9,614 nt of DNA from JBFKUL01 sp041635755 (lineage in GTDB: Bacteria; Pseudomonadota; Gammaproteobacteria; Burkholderiales; SG8-39), in NCBI GenBank assembly GCA_041635755.1, contig JBFKUL010000102.1, forward strand, positions 1 to 9,614, given 5' to 3'. The stretch's first letter is position 1; every line of letters begins with the position of its first letter. A program made the position numbers and the translations under genes. Shown in pieces: positions 1 through 5,526 of this stretch. The notes beneath the pieces were generated by a model. That model saw nothing but the letters and a program-made list of their open reading frames with translations, was not told the origin of the DNA and did not search any database.

Positions 1-765
1 ATCGCGCGGCTCGAGAACCGCATCCGTGCCGACGACATGGTGCGGCTCAACGCGCGCGCCGAGATCGCGCAGCAGCCCTTCGAGACGGTGGCGGCCGAGT
101 TCCTCGCCGGCGCCGAGGGTGCGCCGCAAGTGCAGCGCACCCTCTGGCATGCCCTGTTCGCGCCGGACTTCACCCGCCTGGCGCTCGAGCACCTGGGTCT
201 GGTGTTCGGATCGCTCGCCGCCGCAGTGCTGCTCGGCGTGCCGCTCGGCGTGCTGGCCGCGAAGTGGCGCTGGCTCGCGCAGCCCGTGCTTGCGCTCACC
301 GGCCTGGTGCAGACCATCCCGTCGCTCGCGCTGCTGGCGTTCCTCATCCCGGTGACCGGGACCATCGGCGTCTGGCCGGCGCTGATCGCGCTGTTCCTCT
401 ATGCGCTGCTACCCATCACGCGCAACACGCACGCAGGCGTGACACAGGTCCCGCGCGGTCTGAGCCAGGCAGCGCAAGCGCTCGCGCTGCAGCCGCGTCA
501 GGTTCTATGGAGGGTTGAGTTGCCGCTGGCGCTGCCGACCATCCTTGCGGGAATCAAGACCTCCGCCGTGATCAACGTGGGCACGGCGACGATCGCCGCG
601 TTCATCGGCGCGGGCGGCTTTGGCGAGCGCATCGCCCAAGGGCTGGCGCTGAACGATCATACGGTGCTGCTCGCGGGGGCGCTGCCCGCCGCCGCGCTCG
701 CGCTGGCGGTGCACGCGCTATTCGAGCTCGCCGAGCGCGGCGTCGTTGCGCGCGCGCTGACCTAG
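1..765 (+). CDS. Osmoprotectant (glycine betaine/choline-type) ABC transporter, substrate-binding/permease fusion, 5' partial
   Basis: This is the 3' part of a membrane permease for quaternary-ammonium osmoprotectants of the OpuBB/YehW/ProW kind. The frame is open to the first base, so the ATG at 37 is probably an internal methionine and not the start. The first ~40 residues (including DDMVRLNA and a following VAAEFLAG) resemble the C-terminal end of an OpuAC-type substrate-binding domain. They lead directly into a permease domain with several hydrophobic helices, the TIPSLALLAFLIPV segment, LFLYALLPITRNTHAGV, and the EAA-like cytoplasmic loop at about 457-555 (GLSQAAQALAL to ELPLALPTILAG). 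The end, AAFIGAGGFGERIAQGLAL, is typical of this family. The protein would import solutes with an ATPase subunit that is not in this window. The stop (TAG 763-765) lies about 85 bases before pntAA, which appears to have its own promoter. Permease assignment is firm; exact substrate and fusion architecture are inferred. Confidence 0.88.
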   Translation: MARLENRIRADDMVRLNARAEIAQQPFETVAAEFLAGAEGAPQVQRTLWHALFAPDFTRLALEHLGLVFGSLAAAVLLGVPLGVLAAKWRWLAQPVLALTGLVQTIPSLALLAFLIPVTGTIGVWPALIALFLYALLPITRNTHAGVTQVPRGLSQAAQALALQPRQVLWRVELPLALPTILAGIKTSAVINVGTATIAAFIGAGGFGERIAQGLALNDHTVLLAGALPAAALALAVHALFELAERGVVARALT

Positions 766-786
766 CGCCGGGCTCTGGGTTAGAAT
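757..786 (+). promoter_or_regulatory. Putative sigma70-type promoter for the pnt operon
   Basis: CTGACC (757-762, four of six matches to TTGACA) is separated by 18 bases from TAGAAT (781-786, five of six matches to TATAAT). It lies between the ABC permease stop and pntAA, and its -35 overlaps the permease stop region. A start of transcription near 793 would give a leader of about 55 bases before pntAA. This leader contains a perfect 14-bp GC-only palindrome at 815-828. Prediction is by eye only. Confidence 0.4.
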
Positions 787-833
787 CCTCTCCAGCTTGT
801 CTTGACGCTGGCGCGCGCGCCGGCGCGCAAATC

Positions 834-840
834 AGGGGAG
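834..840 (+). promoter_or_regulatory. Ribosome binding site deciding the pntAA start
   Basis: AGGGGAG at 834-840 lies 9 bases before the ATG at 850. It supports that start over the in-frame TTG at 802, which has no comparable Shine-Dalgarno and would add 16 residues not typical of the family. Confidence 0.7.
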
Positions 841-849
841 ACAACAGTC

Positions 850-1968
850 ATGAGAATCGGCGTGCCTGCCGAGGTCCGCGCGGGCGAAACACGCGTCGCC
901 GCAATACCCGAAACCGTCAAGAAGCTGGCCGCCAAGAACGAAGTTCGGATCCAGGCGGGGGCGGGCGTCAAGTCGAGCATCCCGGACCGCGAGTTCCAGG
1001 CCGCCGGCGCGAAGATCGTCGCCACCGCCGCCGAGGCCTACGACGCCGATATTGTGCTCAAGGTGCGCGCGCCCGAGGAAGACGAGCTCGGCCTGCTGAA
1101 AAGCGGCTCGACGCTTCTTGGACTGCTCAATCCGTTCGACGCCGCGGGCGTGGCGGCGCTCGCGAAGCGCGGCGTCAACGGCTTCGCCATGGAGTGGCTG
1201 CCGCGCATCTCGCGCGCGCAGTCGATGGACGTGCTTTCGTCGCAGGGCAATATCGCGGGCTACAAGGCGGTGGTGCTGGCGATGGCAGAGTACGGCAAGT
1301 TCTTCCCCATGCTCATGACGGCCGCAGGCACCGTGAAGGCGGCGCGCGTGCTGGTGCTCGGCGCAGGCGTGGCCGGCCTTCAGGCCATTGCCACCGCCAA
1401 ACGCATGGGGGCGGTGATCGAGGCCTCCGATGTGCGCCCGGCGGTGAAAGAGCAGATCGAGTCGCTGGGCGCCAAGTTCGTCGACGTGCCGTTCGAGACC
1501 GACGAGGAGCGGGAGATCGCCAAGGGGGTCGGCGGCTACGCGCGGCCGATGCCCGAGAGCTGGATGAAGCGCCAGGCGCAGGCGGTGCACCAGCGCGCGG
1601 CGCAAGCCGACGTGGTGATCACCACGGCGCTGATTCCGGGTCGCCCGGCGCCGAAGCTCATTCGGGAGGACACCGTCAAGGCGATGAAGCCCGGTTCGGT
1701 GATCGTCGACCTGGCGGTCGAGCAGGGCGGCAACGTCGAGGGCATCGAGCTTGGCCGCATCGTCGTCAAGCACGAGGTGAAGCTGATCGGACTTCCCAAT
1801 CTGCCGACCACGGTCCCGACGGACGCTTCGGCGCTGCTGGCGCGCAACCTGTTCAACTTCCTCGCGCTGTTGCTCGACGCGAAAAGCGGCGAGTTCAAGA
1901 TCAACCGCGAGGACGAGGTGGTCGCCGGCGCGCTGGCGTGCGCGGGCGGCGAGGTGGTGAAGAAATGA
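850..1968 (+). CDS. pntAA: NAD(P)+ transhydrogenase, alpha-1 subunit (NAD(H)-binding domain I)
   Basis: This is the soluble NAD(H)-binding subunit of the proton-translocating transhydrogenase, which passes hydride between NADH and NADP+ while protons move across the inner membrane. At 372 residues it is the size of the separate domain I subunit of split transhydrogenases such as that of Rhodospirillum rubrum. E. coli PntA, by contrast, also carries membrane helices. Visible features are an N-terminal alanine-dehydrogenase-like start (MRIGVPAEVRAGETR), the RISRAQSMDVLSSQGN loop with R119, Q124, D127 and S130 (spacing matches the R. rubrum R127/Q132/D135/S138 set), the nucleotide-binding GAGVAG at residues 171-176 followed by the acidic EASDVRP segment, and the GSVIVDLAVEQGGN strand. 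The start is ATG 850 with AGGGGAG upstream. It is first in an operon with pntAB and pntB. Family assignment is very secure. Confidence 0.97.
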   Translation: MRIGVPAEVRAGETRVAAIPETVKKLAAKNEVRIQAGAGVKSSIPDREFQAAGAKIVATAAEAYDADIVLKVRAPEEDELGLLKSGSTLLGLLNPFDAAGVAALAKRGVNGFAMEWLPRISRAQSMDVLSSQGNIAGYKAVVLAMAEYGKFFPMLMTAAGTVKAARVLVLGAGVAGLQAIATAKRMGAVIEASDVRPAVKEQIESLGAKFVDVPFETDEEREIAKGVGGYARPMPESWMKRQAQAVHQRAAQADVVITTALIPGRPAPKLIREDTVKAMKPGSVIVDLAVEQGGNVEGIELGRIVVKHEVKLIGLPNLPTTVPTDASALLARNLFNFLALLLDAKSGEFKINREDEVVAGALACAGGEVVKK

Positions 1969-2035
1969 GCGCCGTGGTGCACGCTGCGTCCTTCGCCCGG
2001 CCTTCGACCCAGAACCCAAGCTTTCGGAGCTGACC

Positions 2036-2350
2036 ATGTCCGGCACTGTCGATCCCACCGTCCTCAACCTCATGGTGTTCGTGCTCGCGGTGTTCGTGGG
2101 CTACCACGTCATCTGGAACGTGACGCCCGCGCTGCATACGCCGCTGATGAGCGTCACCAACGCGATCTCCTCGGTAGTCATCGTCGGCGCGATCCTCGCG
2201 GCGGGCCCGAGCGACCCGGACTTCGGCTCGATCCTCGGCGTGGTCGCGGTGGGTCTCGCCGCGGTCAACGTCGCGGGCGGCTTTCTCGTCACGCAGCGCA
2301 TGCTCGAGATGTTCAAGAAGAAACAGCCGAAGGCGAAAGGGAGCGAATGA
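2036..2350 (+). CDS. pntAB: NAD(P)+ transhydrogenase, alpha-2 subunit (small membrane part)
   Basis: This small membrane subunit contributes helices to the proton-conducting domain II of transhydrogenase. It has 104 residues with three clear hydrophobic segments (about residues 7-27, 42-58 and 67-88) and a short Lys-rich tail (FKKKQPKAKG). That matches the PntAB subunit of three-gene transhydrogenases, and corresponds to the C-terminal membrane part of E. coli PntA. The start is ATG 2036 with GGAG at 2026-2029. It lies 67 bases after pntAA, a spacer with no obvious terminator, and its TGA overlaps the first ATG of pntB (ATGA at 2347-2350), implying translational coupling. Confidence 0.95.
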   Translation: MSGTVDPTVLNLMVFVLAVFVGYHVIWNVTPALHTPLMSVTNAISSVVIVGAILAAGPSDPDFGSILGVVAVGLAAVNVAGGFLVTQRMLEMFKKKQPKAKGSE

Positions 2351-3765
2351 TGGCCCCCGCGATGTCCGCCAATCAGATCACGCTGCTCTATCTGGTGGCG
2401 TCGGTCTGCTTCATCCTGGCACTCAAGGGGCTGTCCTCGCCGACCTCGGCGCGCCGTGGCAACGCCTTCGGCATCGCCGGCATGGCGATCGCCGTGCTGA
2501 CCACGCTCGCCGTGATCGCCAAGGGACGCATCGACCTCGTGCTGCTCGCGATGGTGGTCGGGGGCACCATCGGCGCGTTCGTCGCGCGCCGCGTACAGAT
2601 GACGCAGATGCCCGAGCTGGTCGCGGCGATGCACTCGCTGGTCGGCATGGCGGCGGTGCTGATCGCGATCGCGGCGGTCAACAATCCGGCGTCCTTCGGC
2701 GTGCCTGACCCGTTGCCCACCGGCAACAAGCTTGAGCTGTTCATCGGCACCTTTGTGGGCGCCATCACCTTTTCGGGCTCGGTGATCGCCTTCGGCAAGC
2801 TGGCGGGCCTCGGCAAGCAGTTCCGGCTGTTCTCGAGCGCGCCGGTAGTGTTCCCCGGCCAGCATATGGTGAACCTCGCGCTCGCACTGGTGATGATCGG
2901 CTTCGGCGCGGCGTTCTTTCTCGCCGACGACAAGGCTTGGACCGCGTTTGCCGTCATGACGGCGATCGCGTTCGTGCTGGGCGTGCTGATCATCATTCCG
3001 ATCGGCGGCGCGGATATGCCGGTGGTGATCTCGATGCTCAACAGCTACTCGGGCTGGGCGGCGGCGGGCATCGGCTTCTCGCTCAACAACTCCCTGCTGA
3101 TCGTCGCGGGATCGCTGGTAGGCTCCTCGGGCGCGATTCTCTCCTACATCATGTGCAAGGCGATGAACCGTTCATTCATCAGCGTGATCCTGGGCGGCTT
3201 CGGTGCGGCCGAGGGCGCCGCGGCCGCCGGCACCGGCGACAAGACCGTGCGCTCGGGCTCGTCGGAGGACGCCGCCTTCCTCATGGCGAACGCCGAGTCG
3301 GTGATCATCGTGCCAGGCTACGGACTGGCCGTGGCGCGCGCGCAGCACGCCGTGGCCGAAATGACGGAGAAGCTGATCGAGAAAGGCGTCAACGTGCGCT
3401 ACGCCATCCATCCGGTTGCAGGGCGCATGCCGGGCCATATGAACGTGCTGCTCGCCGAGGCCGAGGTGCCCTACGACCAGGTATTCGAAATGGACGACAT
3501 CAACGGCGAGTTCGGTACTACCGACGTGGTGCTGGTGCTCGGCGCGAACGACGTCGTCAATCCGCTTGCCTACGAAAAGGGCAGCGCGATCTACGGCATG
3601 CCGGTGCTCGACGTGCACAAGTCGCGCACGGTGCTGGTCAACAAGCGCTCGATGGCCTCGGGCTACGCCGGTCTGGACAATCCGCTCTTCTACATGGACA
3701 AGACGATGATGGTGTTCGGCGACGCGAAGAAGGTCGTCGAGGAAATCGTCAAGGCGATCGACTAG
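2347..3765 (+). CDS. pntB: NAD(P)+ transhydrogenase, beta subunit (membrane domain II plus NADP(H)-binding domain III)
   Basis: The beta subunit carries most of the proton channel and the NADP(H)-binding domain. About residues 1-270 form a series of membrane helices and include MPELVAAMHSLVGMAAVL, whose His96 corresponds to the functionally important His91 of E. coli PntB. About residues 295-472 form domain III, with VPGYGLAVARAQ (G324-A330), RYAIHPVAGRMPGHMNVLLA, the GANDVVNP motif (Asp402, E. coli Asp392) and NKRSMASGYAG (K433, R434, Y440, matching E. coli K424, R425, Y431). All key residues are present, so it looks functional. Length (472 residues) is normal. The ATG at 2347 overlaps the pntAB stop. 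A second ATG at 2350 lies at a more usual distance from GGGAG (2339-2343), so either may be used. The next gene starts immediately after the stop. Confidence 0.97.
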   Translation: MMAPAMSANQITLLYLVASVCFILALKGLSSPTSARRGNAFGIAGMAIAVLTTLAVIAKGRIDLVLLAMVVGGTIGAFVARRVQMTQMPELVAAMHSLVGMAAVLIAIAAVNNPASFGVPDPLPTGNKLELFIGTFVGAITFSGSVIAFGKLAGLGKQFRLFSSAPVVFPGQHMVNLALALVMIGFGAAFFLADDKAWTAFAVMTAIAFVLGVLIIIPIGGADMPVVISMLNSYSGWAAAGIGFSLNNSLLIVAGSLVGSSGAILSYIMCKAMNRSFISVILGGFGAAEGAAAAGTGDKTVRSGSSEDAAFLMANAESVIIVPGYGLAVARAQHAVAEMTEKLIEKGVNVRYAIHPVAGRMPGHMNVLLAEAEVPYDQVFEMDDINGEFGTTDVVLVLGANDVVNPLAYEKGSAIYGMPVLDVHKSRTVLVNKRSMASGYAGLDNPLFYMDKTMMVFGDAKKVVEEIVKAID

Positions 3766-4416
3766 ATGGGTTCGCGCGAGACGATCCTCGGCAAGGTCCG
3801 CCGCCGGCAGCAGCGCGGCGGCGACGCGCCCGCGCCCGCCGAGCTCGAGCAGATGACGACGTATCTGCGGCGCCATCCGCGAGGGCCGCTGCCGGAGCTC
3901 GGCGAGGATCTCGTGGCGCGTTTTCGCGAGCGCGCCGAGGCGAGCGCGGCGAGCGTCGACCGGGTGGCGCGCGAGTCGGAGTTGCCGGACGCCGTGGCGC
4001 GCTACCTCGGCGCGAACGATCTGCCCAAGAGCGGTTGCGTCTGGCCGAGTCTCGCGCACATCGACTGGAGCGCGGCGGGCATCGCGCTCGAAGCGCGTGC
4101 CGCGCGCGGCGAAGATTTGCTCGGCATCACGGGCGTTTTCTGCGCCCTTGCGGAGACGGGCACACTGGTGGTCGCCTCCGGCGCGGGCACGCCGTCGAAT
4201 GTCAGCCTGCTGCCCGAGACGCACGTCGCGGTGGTGCCGCTGGGGCGGCTCGTCGCGCACATGGAAGATGCATGGGAGCTGCTGCGCGCCGGATACGGCC
4301 AGCTGCCGCGTGCGGTGAACTTCATCTCGGGGCCTTCGCGCACGGCGGACATCGAGCAGACGCTGGTGCTCGGCGCGCACGGGCCCTATCGTGTTCACAT
4401 TGTGCTGGTAGGATAA
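3766..4416 (+). CDS. LutC/YkgG-type LUD-domain protein, orphan
   Basis: This is a 216-residue member of the LUD (LutC/YkgG) family, one of three subunits of LutABC L-lactate oxidation systems. The conserved family segments are present: GITGVFCALAETGTLVV (residues 120-136), SLLPETHVAVVPLGRLV, and near the end SGPSRTADIEQTLVLGAHGP (188-207). It is slightly shorter than Bacillus LutC; the N-terminus (MGSRETILGKVRR) is of family type. The ATG at 3766 begins on the base after the pntB TAG, so it is almost certainly co-transcribed and probably read by reinitiating ribosomes. No lutA or lutB lies within the window, and genes upstream and downstream are unrelated, so a role in lactate oxidation is doubtful unless partners are encoded elsewhere. 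LUD-domain function outside LutABC is not settled. The family call is secure; the role here is unknown. Confidence 0.9.
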   Translation: MGSRETILGKVRRRQQRGGDAPAPAELEQMTTYLRRHPRGPLPELGEDLVARFRERAEASAASVDRVARESELPDAVARYLGANDLPKSGCVWPSLAHIDWSAAGIALEARAARGEDLLGITGVFCALAETGTLVVASGAGTPSNVSLLPETHVAVVPLGRLVAHMEDAWELLRAGYGQLPRAVNFISGPSRTADIEQTLVLGAHGPYRVHIVLVG

Positions 4417-4476
4417 GAATTCTGTGTCGCGCTGGGTGGGCCCGCGGAATCCGATTTGACTCGGTACGCCCGAGAG

Positions 4477-4487
4477 CGCACGGTGCG
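4477..4487. repeat. Short palindrome in the spacer before the amidotransferase cluster
   Basis: CGCAC-G-GTGCG at 4477-4487 is an inverted repeat with a 1-base centre. Just upstream, CTCGG (4460-4464) and CCGAG (4470-4474) can form a 5-bp stem with a 5-base loop. Neither is followed by a T run, so neither is a convincing intrinsic terminator. The 114-base spacer (4417-4530) after lutC otherwise shows only an isolated TTGACT (4456-4461) without a good -10. The palindrome could be an operator, or chance in GC-rich DNA. Confidence 0.25.
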
Positions 4488-4514
4488 TCCTGCGCCGTTA
4501 CCTGAATACACGCT

Positions 4515-4524
4515 AAGGAAGGAG
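4515..4524 (+). promoter_or_regulatory. Very strong Shine-Dalgarno before a 19-codon ORF
   Basis: AAGGAAGGAG at 4515-4524 is the most purine-rich, anti-SD-like stretch in the window. It lies 6 bases before ATG 4531 and 14 bases before ATG 4539. The spacing favours 4531, which opens a 19-codon ORF and not the amidotransferase frame. Confidence 0.65.
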
Positions 4525-4530
4525 ATCGAG

Positions 4531-4590
4531 ATGAAGCAATGGCGCATCGTACCGATCACCCTCACCCACACCGCGGAGCGGAGCCGATGA
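4531..4590 (+). CDS. Putative 19-residue leader peptide, overlapping the amidotransferase start
   Basis: ATG 4531 opens a 19-codon ORF, MKQWRIVPITLTHTAERSR, ending in TGA 4588-4590. It has an ideal Shine-Dalgarno at 6 bases. Sixteen of 19 codons end in G or C, as in neighbouring genes, against about 11 of 17 for the alternative frame over the same bases. Its stop overlaps the ATG at 4587 of the amidotransferase frame (ATGA), the same coupling used at other junctions in this window. It may serve as a translated leader that delivers ribosomes to the downstream gene, as a regulatory peptide, or as a small protein in its own right. I do not recognise the peptide. An alternative is that it is the true N-terminus of the downstream gene joined by a frameshift. 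The reading frame is clear; its role is inferred. Confidence 0.5.
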   Translation: MKQWRIVPITLTHTAERSR

Positions 4591-5501
4591 CTGCGGCACC
4601 GGGAAGGCGCGTTGCGCCGCCGATGCGCCTCACTTCTCACGAGGCGGCGCAGGCGGGCCGCAAAGGCTGGCGCGCACTGCTTTCGGGCACGCGCTCGCTG
4701 CGCGACTTTCTCGCGCGGCGCCTGCCTTCGGCAACGCTCAAGATCGGCATCTCGGCGCGCCTGTTCCACCCGCAGCCTGATGCCAAGGGCATCCAGTCGC
4801 GCACGCTGCAGTATCTGGAGCAATCGGCCGCACACTGGGTGATGTCGCGAAACGTTCTGGTGTTCATGGTGCCCACGGTGGACAAGGACGGCCTGATTCA
4901 CCGCAGCGACATCCGGCTCGCCGACTACGCGCGCTATCTCGACGGCCTGGTGTTCCAGGGGGGCGCCGACGTGGCGCCGATGACCTATAACGAGCAGCCG
5001 CTCGACCCCGAGTGGGCCGGGGACCGACTGCGCGACGTGTACGAGATCGAGCTGCTGCACGAGTTTGTGGAGGCTGGAAAGCCGGTACTGGGGATCTGCC
5101 GCGGCGCGCAGCTGATCAATGTCGCTTTCGGCGGAACGCTTTACCAGGACATCAAGTCGCAACTGCCCGATGCGGGCGCGCATGTCGACGAGCAGCGCTT
5201 CGAGAAGCACGCGCACGACATCGCGTTCGAGCCCGGCTCCGGGCTGGCGAAGCTCTACCCGGGAATGCAGCGCGCGCGCGTCAACTCGATTCACCACCAG
5301 GCGATCCGGACCGTGGGACGCAATCTGAAAGTCGAGGCCCGGTCGGCGCCCGACAAGGTGGTCGAGGCGATCCGCGGCACCGGAAAGGGCTACGTCTTCG
5401 CGACGCAATGGCATCCCGAGTTCCACCACCCGGCGGACGATAACCTGCTCGACAGCGCGCCCATTCTCGACGAGTTCCTGCACGCCGCGCGCGGCGATTG
5501 A
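4587..5501 (+). CDS. Class I glutamine amidotransferase-fold hydrolase, PuuD / peptidase C26 type
   Basis: Members of this family cleave gamma-glutamyl amides, as PuuD does with gamma-glutamyl-GABA. The catalytic domain starts near residue 52 (KIGISARLFHP) and contains the family signature FQGGADVAPMTYNEQP (GGAD at 125-128), the nucleophile loop GICRGAQLINV with Cys171, and QWHPEF with His276 and Glu278, so the Cys-His-Glu triad is complete. I chose ATG 4587 (304 residues) because it is coupled to the upstream 19-codon ORF. An ATG at 4539 in the same frame would give 320 residues but lies 14 bases from the Shine-Dalgarno, and ATG 4623 is also possible. With any of the three starts there is an extra N-terminal segment before the usual start of the fold, rich in Arg (nine Arg, one Lys, two acidic residues in the first 50 from ATG 4587). 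Substrate is unknown. The neighbouring amidoligase suggests a gamma-glutamyl or related amide. Confidence 0.9.
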   Translation: MTAAPGRRVAPPMRLTSHEAAQAGRKGWRALLSGTRSLRDFLARRLPSATLKIGISARLFHPQPDAKGIQSRTLQYLEQSAAHWVMSRNVLVFMVPTVDKDGLIHRSDIRLADYARYLDGLVFQGGADVAPMTYNEQPLDPEWAGDRLRDVYEIELLHEFVEAGKPVLGICRGAQLINVAFGGTLYQDIKSQLPDAGAHVDEQRFEKHAHDIAFEPGSGLAKLYPGMQRARVNSIHHQAIRTVGRNLKVEARSAPDKVVEAIRGTGKGYVFATQWHPEFHHPADDNLLDSAPILDEFLHAARGD

Positions 5502-5526
5502 GCCGCGCCCAACGAAGGGAAGGGAT

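Noticed and set aside
37..39. ATG 37 as the real start of the ABC permease
   Set aside because: The frame is open upstream to base 1, the residues before and after fit the end of a binding domain, and there is no Shine-Dalgarno before this ATG.
802..804. TTG 802 as the start of pntAA
   Set aside because: ATG 850 has AGGGGAG at a good distance and gives the family N-terminus. The extension from 802 is encoded by a GC-repeat leader.
832..2073. Long minus-strand reading frame (413 codons) opposite pntAA
   Set aside because: It is an antisense shadow of a securely identified gene in GC-rich DNA. Its translation is Arg/His-rich with no recognisable domain.
3172..4398. Minus-strand reading frame of 408 codons opposite pntB and the LUD gene
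   Set aside because: Both + strand genes over these bases carry conserved catalytic or family residues. The antisense product is low-complexity, with no start context.
4456..4484. TTGACT (4456-4461) as the -35 of a promoter for the amidotransferase cluster
   Set aside because: No acceptable -10 lies 16-18 bases downstream; the bases there are GC-rich. A promoter in this spacer remains possible but is not visible.
4417..4490. Intrinsic terminator after the LUD gene
   Set aside because: Short stems exist (4460-4474, 4477-4487) but neither is followed by a run of T, so termination is not supported.
2937..4505. + strand reading frame of 522 codons across pntB and the LUD gene
   Set aside because: It is out of frame with two well-supported genes and gives an Arg/Ala/Gly-rich product typical of frame-shifted GC-rich coding DNA.
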